64,000 nt of DNA, taken from Mesorhizobium loti. Lineage in GTDB: Bacteria; Pseudomonadota; Alphaproteobacteria; Rhizobiales; Rhizobiaceae. The DNA lies in assembly GCF_013170705.1 (NCBI RefSeq), contig NZ_CP033334.1, positions 4,999,501-5,063,500 on the forward strand, given 5' to 3'. Within the stretch, counting starts at the first letter, position 1. The number at the start of each line of letters is the position of its first letter. The position numbers were made by a program, and so were the translations under genes. The notes beneath the pieces were generated by a model. That model was not told where the DNA came from. It made no database searches and worked only from the letters and a program-made list of their open reading frames with translations. Below are positions 32,309 through 43,819 of this stretch, piece by piece.

Positions 32309-33331
32309 ATGAAGACACGGCATTTCGACCGCATCGGCAATGGCGGCATCACCTTCACCGAACTCGGCTTCGGCACGGCGCCGCTCGGCAATCTCTACCG
32401 CACCGTTTCGGACGAGGATGCCAATGCCACGCTGGATGCCGCCTGGGCGACCGGCTGCCGCTACTACGACACCGCGCCGCTCTATGGGCTCGGCCTGTCT
32501 GAAACGCGCCTCAATCCCTTCCTGCGCGGCAAGAAGCGCGACGACTATGTGCTGTCGAGCAAGGTCGGCCGCCTGATGCGCGCCTGCCCGCCCGAGCAGC
32601 GTACGGGCATCGGCAAGTTCTTCGACACGCCGTCGCGCCGCGAGGTGTACGATTACAGCTATGACGGCGTGATGCGCTCATTCGAGGCCTCGCTTGAGCG
32701 GCTTGGCGTGGACCGGATAGACATACTGTTCGTGCATGATGTCGACATCTTCACCCATGGCAGCAAGGAGGCGTCCGACCAGCGCATCGAGGAATTCATG
32801 CGCTCGGGCTATTATGGACTGCTGTCGCTGCGCGACCAGGGCGTCATCAAGGCATTCGGCGGCGGCATCAACGAATGGCAGGTTGCCCAGACGCTGGCCG
32901 AGCGCGGCGATTTCGACCTGTTCCTGCTTGCCGGGCGTTACACGCTGCTCGAACAGGAAGCGCTGACATCCTTCCTGCCGCTCTGCCAGAAACGCGGCAT
33001 CGGCATCGTTCTCGGTGGCCCCTACAATTCCGGCATCCTGGCGACGGGACCGAAACCCGGCGCCTACTACAACTACTCCGAAGCGCCGAGGGACGTTCTC
33101 GAGCGGGTCGCCGGCATCGAGGCGGTCTGCAAACGCCATGGCGTCAGGCTGATCGAGGCGGCGCTGCAATTTCCGCTGCTGCATCCCTCGGTCGTCTCGG
33201 TGATCCCCGGCGGCCAGCGGCCGAGCGAAGTCGAAAGCAACCGGGCGCTGCTCGACGCGAAACTGCCAGCAGCCCTTTGGGCCGACCTCAAGAAGGAAGG
33301 CCTGATGAGAGCCGATGCGCCGACCGCGTAA
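32309..33331 (+). CDS. Aldo/keto reductase, D-threo-aldose (L-fucose) dehydrogenase-like
   Basis: 340 residues from ATG 32309 (AGGA nearby). The AKR fold is complete: LGFGTAPLGNLY, YYDTAPLYGLGLSE (catalytic Asp and Tyr), LSSKVGR (Lys), DILFVHDVDI (His), and IPGGQRPSEVESNRAL for cofactor binding. The PEQRTGIGKFFDTPSRREVYDYSYDGV stretch (trimmed) is characteristic of the D-threo-aldose 1-dehydrogenase branch, which oxidises L-fucose and related aldoses. With FucU nearby, an L-fucose-like substrate is a reasonable guess. Confidence 0.88.
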   Translation: MKTRHFDRIGNGGITFTELGFGTAPLGNLYRTVSDEDANATLDAAWATGCRYYDTAPLYGLGLSETRLNPFLRGKKRDDYVLSSKVGRLMRACPPEQRTGIGKFFDTPSRREVYDYSYDGVMRSFEASLERLGVDRIDILFVHDVDIFTHGSKEASDQRIEEFMRSGYYGLLSLRDQGVIKAFGGGINEWQVAQTLAERGDFDLFLLAGRYTLLEQEALTSFLPLCQKRGIGIVLGGPYNSGILATGPKPGAYYNYSEAPRDVLERVAGIEAVCKRHGVRLIEAALQFPLLHPSVVSVIPGGQRPSEVESNRALLDAKLPAALWADLKKEGLMRADAPTA

Positions 33332-33366
33332 CCAGGGACCATTCGCGCCGGCGTCAGGCACAAAAA

Positions 33367-33395
33367 AGAAAAGCCGAGGCAAGCCCGGCTTTTCT
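33367..33395. terminator. Bidirectional terminator between aldo/keto reductase and HU genes
   Basis: AGAAAAGCCG (33367-33376) and CGGCTTTTCT (33386-33395) form a perfect 10-bp stem with A-rich and T-rich flanks. The two genes converge here, so it can end both transcripts. Confidence 0.85.
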
Positions 33396-33419
33396 GGTCT
33401 CTGAAAAAGAAAAACGCGT

Positions 33420-33692
33420 TTAGTTGACGGCGTCCTTGAGGCCTTTGCCGGCCGAAAACTTCGGCACGGTGCGTGCCGGGATCTTCACTTCAGCGCCGGT
33501 CTGGGGGTTGCGGCCAGTCGAGGCCGCACGCTTTGACACGGTGAAGTTGCCAAAGCCGACAAGCCGGACATCGCCGCCCTTCTTCAGTTCGCCGGTGATG
33601 ACGGAAAACACCGCATCGACCGCCGACTGCGCGTCACCCTTCGAAATGCTCGCGGCGTCGGCGACAGCGGACACCAGTTCGTTCTTGTTCAT
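33420..33692 (-). CDS. hupB: DNA-binding protein HU
   Basis: 90 residues from ATG 33692 (MNKNELVSAVADAASISKGD). All hallmarks of the HU/IHF fold are present: VGFGNFTVSKRAASTGRNPQ in its key GFGNF and GRNPQTG parts, ARTVPKFSAGKGLKDAVN. It bends and packs chromosomal DNA as a homodimer. It lies just downstream of lon with a 196-bp gap and ends at a strong terminator. Confidence 0.97.
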   Translation of the reverse strand: MNKNELVSAVADAASISKGDAQSAVDAVFSVITGELKKGGDVRLVGFGNFTVSKRAASTGRNPQTGAEVKIPARTVPKFSAGKGLKDAVN

Positions 33693-33800
33693 AAAAATTC
33701 CCTTCCATGAGAACACCGGAACTAACGACTCATCCGGCAGGAAACGGACTTTAGAAAGAAGCGTTCGCGCAACCAAGTCGAAAAGGCAGGAAAAAGTGGG

Positions 33801-33859
33801 AAAAAGCCCGGAAATCCGGGGTTTTTCACATGAAAAAGCCGGGCGCGAGGCCCGGCTTT
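33801..33859 (-). terminator. Two hairpins between lon and hup
   Basis: AAAAAGCCCGG / CCGGGGTTTTT (33801-33826, one mismatch) and AAAGCCGGGC / GCCCGGCTTT (33835-33859) lie back to back, 30 bp after the lon stop. Read leftward, each ends in T-rich sequence. The first pair probably ends lon transcripts; together they insulate hup, which must have its own promoter in the remaining ~110 bp. Confidence 0.75.
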
Positions 33860-33888
33860 CTGTTTGTGCGCTGCAACCTTAGAAATTT

Positions 33889-36300
<2,412 letters not shown>

Positions 36301-36522
36301 TGTCCAACCTTTCATGTCGCGGTCGCCATCAGGCCAACCGCGAATCTTATATTAACGACCGGGGATCGTTCCGCCTACCACCGTTTGTGACGGGAGTTTT
36401 ACAGCACAGAAACCGGGCACCTCGGCCTTCTGGTGTTAGGTGGATGCAAGCGGGGCAAAGATCAAGATGTAACATCGTCCGCAATCCACTCCATCACCGA
36501 GGTCGCGTGCCCTTCACAGCAA

Positions 36523-36545
36523 AACGGCGCCGCAACGGCGCCGTT
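36523..36545 (-). terminator. Terminator after clpX
   Basis: AACGGCGCCG (36523-36532) and CGGCGCCGTT (36536-36545) form a perfect 10-bp stem with loop CAA. Read leftward it is followed by TTTTGC. It lies 28 bp beyond the clpX stop. Confidence 0.8.
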
Positions 36546-36573
36546 CCATAAAAATATAGGGTGAAGTGCCATG

Positions 36574-37848
36574 TCAGGCACTGACGTTGCCCTTCTTTTC
36601 CTTCTGTTCGGAATAGATATAGAGCGGCCGGGCGCTGCCGGTCACCACTTCCTCCGAAATCACCACTTCGCGCACGCCTTCCAGCGCGGGCAGTTCGAAC
36701 ATGGTATCGAGCAGGATCGCTTCCATGATCGAGCGCAGGCCGCGCGCGCCGGTCTTGCGCTCGATGGCGCGCTTGGCGATCGCCGACAGGGCGTTCTCGT
36801 GGAAGGTCAGGTCGACATTCTCCATCTCGAACAGCCGCTGATACTGCTTGACCAGAGCGTTCTTCGGCTCGGTCAGGATCTGGATCAGCGCAGGCTCGTC
36901 GAGGTCCTCCAGCGTCGCCAGAACCGGCAGGCGGCCGACGAACTCCGGAATGAGCCCGAACTTCAACAGATCCTCGGGCTCGACCAGGCGGAAGACATCG
37001 CCGGTGCGGCGATCCTCGGGCGAGGCAACGATGGCGCCGAAGCCGATCGAGGTCTTGCGGCCGCGATCCGAGATGATCTTGTCCAGCCCGGCGAAGGCAC
37101 CGCCGCAGATGAACAGGATGTTGGCGGTGTCGACCTGCAGGAATTCCTGCTGCGGATGCTTCCTGCCGCCCTGCGGCGGCACGGAGGCGACCGTGCCTTC
37201 CATGATCTTCAACAGTGCCTGCTGCACGCCCTCGCCCGACACGTCGCGGGTGATCGAGGGATTGTCGGACTTGCGCGAAATCTTGTCGATCTCGTCGATG
37301 TAGACGATACCGCGCTGGGCGCGCTCGACATTGTAGTCGGCCGACTGCAGCAGCTTCAGGATGATGTTCTCGACATCCTCGCCGACATAACCGGCTTCGG
37401 TCAGCGTCGTGGCATCCGCCATGGTGAAAGGCACGTCGATGATGCGGGCCAGCGTCTGCGCAAGCAGCGTCTTGCCGCAACCGGTCGGACCGATCAGCAG
37501 GATGTTGGACTTGGCCAGCTCGACGTCGTTGTTCTTGCCGGCATGGGCGAGGCGCTTGTAGTGGTTGTGGACCGCCACCGACAGCACGCGCTTGGCGTAG
37601 GGCTGGCCGATGACATAGTCGTCGAGAACCTTGAGGATCTCCTGCGGTGTCGGCACGCCCTCGCGCGACTTCACCATCGAGGTCTTGTTCTCTTCACGGA
37701 TGATGTCCATGCAGAGCTCGACGCATTCGTCGCAGATGAAGACCGTCGGACCGGCGATCAGCTTGCGCACCTCATGCTGGCTTTTGCCGCAAAACGAGCA
37801 ATAAAGCGTGTTCTTCGAGTCACCGCTGTTGTTGCCGACCTTGCTCAT
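36574..37848 (-). CDS. clpX: ATP-dependent protease ATPase subunit ClpX
   Basis: 424 residues. A zinc finger at ~17-40 ([12 protein letters not shown], then ICDECVELC) is followed by the AAA+ core with Walker A GPTGCGKT and Walker B YIDEIDKI, and the ClpP-binding IGF loop (here KTSIGFGAI). It unfolds substrates and feeds them to ClpP. In Caulobacter-type bacteria it is a key cell-cycle protease. It follows clpP by 295 bp, so it likely has its own promoter besides read-through. Confidence 0.98.
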   Translation of the reverse strand: MSKVGNNSGDSKNTLYCSFCGKSQHEVRKLIAGPTVFICDECVELCMDIIREENKTSMVKSREGVPTPQEILKVLDDYVIGQPYAKRVLSVAVHNHYKRLAHAGKNNDVELAKSNILLIGPTGCGKTLLAQTLARIIDVPFTMADATTLTEAGYVGEDVENIILKLLQSADYNVERAQRGIVYIDEIDKISRKSDNPSITRDVSGEGVQQALLKIMEGTVASVPPQGGRKHPQQEFLQVDTANILFICGGAFAGLDKIISDRGRKTSIGFGAIVASPEDRRTGDVFRLVEPEDLLKFGLIPEFVGRLPVLATLEDLDEPALIQILTEPKNALVKQYQRLFEMENVDLTFHENALSAIAKRAIERKTGARGLRSIMEAILLDTMFELPALEGVREVVISEEVVTGSARPLYIYSEQKEKKGNVSA

Positions 37849-38143
37849 TTTCCTGTCCTTTCATGGCCGCCCGCCGATGGTCTGGCTGAAAGGGCGCACA
37901 CTCTATTTATCGCGGGAATCCGCCGCCGCCAGTATCCCGGCTCCCGCAACGTATTCCGTACGAAACACAAATCAGAAAACGTGGCAATGATTCGCAGCAA
38001 CCCCACACAAAGCTAAGCCGTCGAAAATCAACATAGCCTTAACGTAGGCAATCCCAACCGTCGAGGGAACAGCCAATTGTGGCCGAAATGCCGCAAGAGG
38101 CACCAAAAGCGCGTGATGGTGCCATCCAACTGCCACCAAGCCC

Positions 38144-38773
38144 TTATGCCACAGCGCCTTCGGCCGGTTCGCGCGACGAAATGACCTTGTCGATGAGGCC
38201 GAAGTCCTTGGCTTCGTCGGCGGTCATGAAATGGTCGCGGTCGAGCGTGCGTTCAATCTCTTCGTAGCTCTTGCCGGTGTGCTTGACGTAGACCTCGTTG
38301 AGACGGCGCTTCAGCTTGACGATATCCATGGCATGGCGCTCGATGTCGGAGGCCTGCCCCTGGAAGCCGCCGGACGGCTGGTGAACCATGATGCGGGCAT
38401 TCGGCGTGGCGAAGCGCATGTCCTTGTGGCCGGCGGTCAGCAATAGCGAGCCCATCGAGGCCGCCTGGCCGATGCAGAGCGTCGAAACGGCCGGCTTGAT
38501 GAACTGCATGGTGTCGTAGATCGCCATGCCCGAGGTGACGACGCCACCCGGCGAATTGATGTAGAGGTTGATTTCCTTCTTCGGATTCTCGGCTTCAAGG
38601 AACAGAAGCTGCGCGCAGACCAGCGTCGCCATGCCGTCCTCGACCGGACCGGTGATGAAAATGATGCGCTCCTTGAGGAGGCGCGAGAAGATGTCGTAGG
38701 CCCGCTCGCCGCGATTGGTCTGTTCGACCACCATCGGAACGAGGTTCATGTAGGTTTCGACGGGGTTCTTCAT
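38144..38773 (-). CDS. clpP: ATP-dependent Clp protease proteolytic subunit
   Basis: 209 residues with catalytic triad S106 (IGQAASMGS), H131 (MVHQPSGG) and D180 (TLDRDHFM). [16 protein letters not shown] and the dodeca-/tetradecamer handle helix are typical. The start [20 protein letters not shown] fits the alphaproteobacterial main ClpP1. Forms the degradation chamber used by ClpX and ClpA. First gene of the clpP-clpX-lon-hup row. Confidence 0.98.
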   Translation of the reverse strand: MKNPVETYMNLVPMVVEQTNRGERAYDIFSRLLKERIIFITGPVEDGMATLVCAQLLFLEAENPKKEINLYINSPGGVVTSGMAIYDTMQFIKPAVSTLCIGQAASMGSLLLTAGHKDMRFATPNARIMVHQPSGGFQGQASDIERHAMDIVKLKRRLNEVYVKHTGKSYEEIERTLDRDHFMTADEAKDFGLIDKVISSREPAEGAVA

Positions 38774-39114
38774 CTGATGTCTCTTATCTCGCGGTGGGAT
38801 TCCGGCGCCGGGAATGCCGGCAGATCGGGCAGAATCGGTTCTGGATCGTTGTTCCGTAGATAGGATGCCGGCTCATCCTTGTGCAAGGCCGACCCGTCCT
38901 AGCCATCTGGGTAAGTCGAATCAAGCTTTACGGCCCAGGATTCGTCACGGTGACGGCCCCAAACGCACCATGGCCGCACAACCAAGCCGCCGGCGCGTAG
39001 CAATTTCTTAACCGCGTCACTTAACGAAGTGCGGCGAAACCGCTTTTCTCCCGGACCGCCTACCCTACAATTCAACGTTGAACTTTTGGCTGCGGTTCAA
39101 ACAGGGGGAGTGTC
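38774..39114. other. Intergenic region between divergent clpP and exported repeat protein
   Basis: 341 bp without a gene. It must hold the clpP promoter (leftward) and the promoter of the 39115 gene (rightward). I see no clear -35/-10 pair, repeat or RNA structure. Short open frames here have no coding character. Confidence 0.5.
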
Positions 39115-39705
39115 ATGTTCAGGAGAAGCGTATCCTTCGCCGTTGCCGGGCTGGCCATGCTCGGCACCACTTGGCAGACGGCGGCAGGCGGCCGCGCCGT
39201 GGAATGCTACGAACCGGTCCGCACGCCTGATGTCTACGACACTGTCTATGAAGACGTGATGGTCAGCCCACCCGGCCAGCAGGTCGACTACACCCCACCC
39301 ATCTACGGCACGCGTGAACGTGTGGTGATGACCGTTCCGGCACAGGTGACCTACGAGGTCGTGCCGGCCGTCACCCGCACCGTCTATCACACGGTGAAGG
39401 TCAATGGCGGCGGCTATTCCTGGGAATGGCGTGTCATCCATGGCCGCAAGGTGCTGTGCAAGGTCTGGCACAAGGCGCGCTACGAACGCGTCGCCGAGAC
39501 GGTGGTCATCCAGCCCGAACGCACGCGGCGCATCGTCATTCCGGCGCAATACGACCAGATCGCCGAGGAAGTGCTGGTGCGGCCGGAGCAAAGGCGCGTC
39601 ATCGACGTTCCCGCGTCTTACCAGACCGTGGCGCGGCGCGTGCTGGTCCGCGAAGGATCGTCGGGCTGGCGGCGCGTGCATATTCCAAGGCATTGCCAGG
39701 ATTAG
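39115..39705 (+). CDS. Exported protein with ~27-residue V/P/Y repeats, function unknown
   Basis: 196 residues with a Sec signal peptide (residues ~1-24; VAGLAMLGTTWQTAAG). The mature part repeats a pattern near Y-x-x-V-x-E-x-V-x-V-x-P...R.V.xPAxY, seen about five times. Examples are VYDTVYEDVMVSP, ERVVMTVPAQVTYEVVPA, RYERVAETVVIQPERTRR, VIPAQYDQIAEEVLVRPEQR in key part, and DVPASYQTVARRVLVRE. Such beta-rich repeats suggest an extended surface or periplasmic binding protein. One Cys pair is near the C terminus region (KVLCKVW, RHCQD). No known family recognised. Confidence 0.8.
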   Translation: MFRRSVSFAVAGLAMLGTTWQTAAGGRAVECYEPVRTPDVYDTVYEDVMVSPPGQQVDYTPPIYGTRERVVMTVPAQVTYEVVPAVTRTVYHTVKVNGGGYSWEWRVIHGRKVLCKVWHKARYERVAETVVIQPERTRRIVIPAQYDQIAEEVLVRPEQRRVIDVPASYQTVARRVLVREGSSGWRRVHIPRHCQD

Positions 39706-39754
39706 CGGGGATAGCATAGCCTGCGCCACAGCGGATCTCCGTTGGGCTAAGGAC

Positions 39755-41134
39755 ATGCGCGACCTGGAAATTTCCAATCAAGAACTATCGGATCTCGCGG
39801 AAGAAGCCGTGGATCTGGCCAAAAGCTATTGGGCGTCCCTCGAGGAACGTCAGGCGTATCCCTCGACCAGCGGCAAGAATACGACTGAACTCTTCTTGCG
39901 GCCTTGGGCGGAGAATGCGCGTGGCCGGGACGTCCTCCAGGATTTCAAGTCGATTGCTGAGCATGCGCGGCCTGCAACCGGCAGGTTCTTTGGTTACGTC
40001 CTCGGCTCAGGCGAACCAATCGGCGCCCTGGGCGAATTGCTGGCCGCGGTGCTCAATCAGAATGTGACGTCGTGGCGGTCGGCACCGGCGGCGACGTCGA
40101 TCGAACGCACCGTTGTCGGATGGTTGGCGGAAGCCGTCGGCTGCGCGGGATTTACCGGCAGCCTGTGCGGTGGCGGCTCGATGGCCAACCTCATGGCGTT
40201 GGCGATGGCGCGAGAAGCGAAGCTGCCAGCCAACGAAACAGGCGCACGACCCTGCGTAATCTACGCTTCAGAACAAGTGCACATGTCTATCCCAAAGGCC
40301 GTCGCGCTGTTGGGCATAGGCAGAAAAAATCTTCGCCTGATCCCTGTCGACGATAAGTTCAGGATGCGCCCGGACGCCCTCCGGGCGGCAATAGCAGCCG
40401 ACGGCGAGGCCGGCAACACGCCAATCGCCATCGTGGCCACGGTCGGTACCATCGTCTCCGGCGCGATCGATCCTCTCCCCGAAATTGCCGACATCGCCCG
40501 AAGAGAGGCCCTGTGGATGCACGTCGATGGTGCCTATGGGGGACTGGCGGCCCTGGCGGTTCCGGAAAAATTCCAGGGATTGTCTTTGGCGGATTCATTG
40601 TCGCTCGACGCACACAAATGGCTCTATCAACCACTCGATTGCGGCTGCCTGCTCAATCGCCATCCAGACATTGCGCGCACGACGTTCTCGCACAGCGACG
40701 ATTACGTCAGGATACTGAGCGAAGACCCCACGGAAGCATTTGCCTTCTTTGAGGAGTCGATCGAGCTCTCGCGACGCTTCCGCGCGCTGAAGCTCTGGAT
40801 GTCGCTGCAGTATCACGGACGCAGTGCCTATCGCGAGGCTATTGCGCGCGATCTCCACCATGCGCAAATGCTGGCTCGGACAATCGCAACGAGGCCTGAA
40901 CTGGAACAGCTTGCGCCGGTATCGCTGAGCGCGGTCTGTTTTCGCCACCGCTCGAAGGACAATGAAGCGATCCTGCGCCGCGTGATTGCGCGCGGCCGGG
41001 TATACCTGTCAAATGCCTCGATCAACGGCCAGTTCGCGTTGCGGGCGTGTTTCGTCAATCACCGAACGACGCCAGATGACGTACAGGAGATTGTTTCCGA
41101 AGTCATAGCCGCCACTGACGAGCTCAATCACTGA
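39755..41134 (+). CDS. Group II PLP-dependent amino-acid decarboxylase
   Basis: 459 residues from ATG 39755 (MRDLEISNQELSDLAEEAVD); the frame is open upstream but that part overlaps the repeat-protein gene. The PLP lysine is K288 (LDAHKWLYQPLDCG). His176 (EQVHMS) stacks on the cofactor and D258 (HVDGAYGG) pairs with its nitrogen, as in aromatic L-amino-acid and glutamate-type decarboxylases. TSWRSAPAATSIER near the start is typical of the plant/insect-like aromatic group. It makes an amine and CO2; the substrate is unknown. The amine oxidase gene nearby (opposite strand) could act on its product. Confidence 0.88.
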   Translation: MRDLEISNQELSDLAEEAVDLAKSYWASLEERQAYPSTSGKNTTELFLRPWAENARGRDVLQDFKSIAEHARPATGRFFGYVLGSGEPIGALGELLAAVLNQNVTSWRSAPAATSIERTVVGWLAEAVGCAGFTGSLCGGGSMANLMALAMAREAKLPANETGARPCVIYASEQVHMSIPKAVALLGIGRKNLRLIPVDDKFRMRPDALRAAIAADGEAGNTPIAIVATVGTIVSGAIDPLPEIADIARREALWMHVDGAYGGLAALAVPEKFQGLSLADSLSLDAHKWLYQPLDCGCLLNRHPDIARTTFSHSDDYVRILSEDPTEAFAFFEESIELSRRFRALKLWMSLQYHGRSAYREAIARDLHHAQMLARTIATRPELEQLAPVSLSAVCFRHRSKDNEAILRRVIARGRVYLSNASINGQFALRACFVNHRTTPDDVQEIVSEVIAATDELNH

Positions 41135-41163
41135 GCCGTCGCATGTCTCGGCCTGGCTTGCAC

Positions 41164-42267
41164 TCAAGCCACCTCCGCCCGCAGCCATTGCTTCAGCCCC
41201 GCGACATCGCCATTGCCGACCGCAGCCGCAACGCGCCGACCGACCGCCGCCCCGAACTTGTAGCCGTGACCTGAGCAGGCCGAGACGACAAGGCACCTGC
41301 CCTTCTCATGGGCGAGAAATCTCTCGTCCTCGGTGAAAGTGTAGGCGCAGGTGACGACCTCGGTCACCTCATACTCCTCGATGCGGGCGATCGGCGGCGA
41401 AAACAGGTTGCGGATCGCCTCGCCCTCGCCCGGCACCGGATCGCGGTTCCAGTCCGCATCGCTGGTCGGCACCCGGTGCAGACCTGAGCCGAATTTCATG
41501 CCGGCGCCGCCGGAGGGCGGGATCACGTAGCCATCGACAGCGCCACCGACGTCGAGGACGACGGGTGCCGCCTTCCAGGCCGCCTTGAGGTCTGCAGGCG
41601 GTTCGACATAAGCGAGCGCGGTTCGATACGTCTTCAGTGCGCCGCCCAGTTCGGGAAACAATCTCAGCACCCAGGCGCCGGCGGCGACGACGATGCGATC
41701 GGCCTGCATGGTTTCGCCGCTTTCGAGCACGATGCGGCCGGCCTCGGAATCGACCTCCGTCACCTTGCTGTGTTCATAGACATTGGCGCCGTTGGCGCGG
41801 AGCCAGGCGGCAAGGCCGGAAGCGATCTTGCGGCAGTGGAGCGCGCCGCCTTCCGGTGAATAGTATGCATAGCGGAATGTGCCCGGCTCAAGGAAAGGCC
41901 AACGCCTGACCGCAGCGTCTGGCTCGAACAGCTCGAAGGGAAAATTCCCTTCCTCGAGGCCCTCGCGGTATTCCTCGGCCTCGTCACCGGCCTCGCGGGA
42001 AATGCACACGAAACCGCGCGCATCAAGATGACTTTCGCCGAGATCGGCCCACATCTCGTCCCAGGCGTCATAGGCCTCTGTGATCAGCCGGCCGTAACCG
42101 GTTCCGGCCCGATAGGCGCGACGGATGATGCGGTGATGATCGCCCGACGCGGCCAGCGGATTGGGGATCGGTCCCTGCTCGACGATCGACACGCCGTGGC
42201 CCGCCTTGACCAGCGACCACGCCGTGGAGAGACCGGCAATACCCGCACCGACGACAATCACATTCAT
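41164..42267 (-). CDS. Monomeric sarcosine oxidase-type FAD-dependent amine oxidase
   Basis: 367 residues from ATG 42267 (MNVIVVGAGIAGLSTAWSL). The dinucleotide-binding GAGIAG at ~7-12 is followed by ASGDHHRIIRRAYRAG, typical of the MSOX/SoxA/N-methyltryptophan oxidase group. The covalent-flavin cysteine is seen in VVTCAYTFTEDERF (MSOX: CMYT), followed by SACSGHGYKFGAAVGRRVA. It oxidises a secondary or N-methyl amine to an imine plus hydrogen peroxide. Substrate unknown. Divergent from the P450, convergent with the decarboxylase. Confidence 0.9.
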   Translation of the reverse strand: MNVIVVGAGIAGLSTAWSLVKAGHGVSIVEQGPIPNPLAASGDHHRIIRRAYRAGTGYGRLITEAYDAWDEMWADLGESHLDARGFVCISREAGDEAEEYREGLEEGNFPFELFEPDAAVRRWPFLEPGTFRYAYYSPEGGALHCRKIASGLAAWLRANGANVYEHSKVTEVDSEAGRIVLESGETMQADRIVVAAGAWVLRLFPELGGALKTYRTALAYVEPPADLKAAWKAAPVVLDVGGAVDGYVIPPSGGAGMKFGSGLHRVPTSDADWNRDPVPGEGEAIRNLFSPPIARIEEYEVTEVVTCAYTFTEDERFLAHEKGRCLVVSACSGHGYKFGAAVGRRVAAAVGNGDVAGLKQWLRAEVA

Positions 42268-42370
42268 CCGCTCCGACCTCCGCAGCCGCCTCGGCTGGCT
42301 CAATTCATGGGTTGTCGCGCGCCAACATACGGTCTGGAATGAGGCTGGCAAGCCGCGCTATGGGTCTGGC

Positions 42371-43621
42371 ATGACCAAATTGACGCTCCCCTACACCGCC
42401 TTTGATCCAGCCACACGCCTGCTGAGGCTCGACCCGCACGAGCCGGCTTTCTTCCTGAATCCGTACGAGGCCTATGCCTTCCTGCACGGCGCATCGAATG
42501 CGTTCTACTGGGAAGAGTTCGGCTTCTGGTGCTTCGGCGGCTTCGACGATGTCAACCGGCTGCTGCGCGATCGCCGTTTCGGCCGCCAGAACCCGGCCGG
42601 CATTCCCGACAGCCGCGGCGTCGGCCAGGACCGAAGCCATCTCACGGCATTCGACGGCATCGAAGCCAATTCGATGCTGGAGCTGGAACCGCCGGTGCAC
42701 ACGCGGCTGAGGACGCTGGTCAACCGGGCCTTTGTCTCGCGCCAGGTCGAACGGCTGCGACCGCGGGTCGAGGCACTCGCCAACGAGCTGATCGACCGTT
42801 TTGATCCGGCTGGTCCAGTCGACCTTTTGCCCGCCTTCGCTTCGCCCCTGCCGATCACCATCATCGCCGAAATGCTTGGCGTGCCGGTCGAGATGGGACC
42901 GCAACTGCTCGACTGGTCCCATCAGATGGTCGCCATGTACATCCATGGCCGCAGCCGCGAGACCGAGGAGACAGCCAATCGCGCGGCGGGTGAATTCGCC
43001 GATTTCCTGCGCGGCTGCGTCACCGAACGACGCAAGAACCCTGGTGACGATCTGCTGTCGCTGCTTATCTCGGCGCAGGAAGACGGCCAGAGGCTGTCGG
43101 AGGACGAGATGGTGTCCTCGGCGATCCTGCTGCTCAATGCCGGCCACGAGGCGACCGTGCACCAGACCGGCAATGCGGTGCGCTCGATCCTGGCGCAAGG
43201 CGGTGACCCCGGCCGCTTCTTCACCTCACCCGAAGCGACCGCCGCCACCGTCGAGGAATGCCTGCGCTTCGACGCGCCGCTGCACATGTTCACGCGCTAC
43301 GCCTATCAGGAGATCGAGATCGCGCCTGGCATCGTCGTGCAGCCGGGCCAGACGATCGGGCTTTTGCTCGGCATGGCCAATCATGATCCGCGCGCCTTCG
43401 CCGAACCGCGGGCCTTCCGGCCGGATCGTGCGGACCAGAAGAACGTATCCTTCGGCGCCGGCATTCATTTCTGCATCGGCGCGCCGCTGGCCCGGCTCGA
43501 ACTGCAGGTGTCGCTGAAGACTTTGTTCGACCGGCATCCGCGACTGCATCTTGCCGAACAGCCCCGCTTTCGCGACACTTACCACTTCCACGGGCTGGAA
43601 ACGCTCGCCGTCGGCTTCTGA
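42371..43621 (+). CDS. Bacterial class I cytochrome P450
   Basis: 416 residues. The I-helix oxygen-binding motif is AGHEAT (the usual second Thr in AGxxT is kept), the ExxR motif is EECLR, and the heme loop is FGAGIHFCIGAPLARLE with the proximal Cys. Soluble; no membrane anchor. It needs a ferredoxin and reductase, which are not seen nearby. The substrate is not readable, but the family is close in pattern to rhizobial P450s of secondary metabolism. Divergent promoter region with the amine oxidase (104 bp). Confidence 0.93.
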   Translation: MTKLTLPYTAFDPATRLLRLDPHEPAFFLNPYEAYAFLHGASNAFYWEEFGFWCFGGFDDVNRLLRDRRFGRQNPAGIPDSRGVGQDRSHLTAFDGIEANSMLELEPPVHTRLRTLVNRAFVSRQVERLRPRVEALANELIDRFDPAGPVDLLPAFASPLPITIIAEMLGVPVEMGPQLLDWSHQMVAMYIHGRSRETEETANRAAGEFADFLRGCVTERRKNPGDDLLSLLISAQEDGQRLSEDEMVSSAILLLNAGHEATVHQTGNAVRSILAQGGDPGRFFTSPEATAATVEECLRFDAPLHMFTRYAYQEIEIAPGIVVQPGQTIGLLLGMANHDPRAFAEPRAFRPDRADQKNVSFGAGIHFCIGAPLARLELQVSLKTLFDRHPRLHLAEQPRFRDTYHFHGLETLAVGF

Positions 43622-43655
43622 CGATCGCGGGCCTGGGGCTGCGTCATCAGACTGT

Positions 43656-43819
43656 TGGAGACCGGCGACGGCGTTCGCATTGGCGTCTCTATGCGCCTGC
43701 ACTGAGCTGCAAGCACCCAGCAACAGCCGGATTCCGATCTCGAAGCGCAGAACGCCGATCTGCCGACGGCGCACGACAAGGCGTCGGAAGCCTGCCTCAG
43801 CCAGTTTCCGGCGAAGTGA
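43656..43819 (+). pseudogene. Decayed small lipoprotein gene (possible)
   Basis: Just after the P450 gene, one frame reads AFALASLCACTEL (about 43671-43708), a lipoprotein-signal-like end with lipobox LCAC. Another frame, one stop later, continues STQQQPDSDLEAQNADLPTA up to TGA 43819, like the coiled, Gln/Ala-rich body of small rhizobial lipoproteins. Joining them needs one frameshift near 43710. No start codon is obvious. Could be chance; low confidence. Confidence 0.3.

Noticed and set aside
36571..38016. 481-codon plus-strand frame opposite clpX
   Set aside because: Shadow of clpX with typical antisense residue bias.
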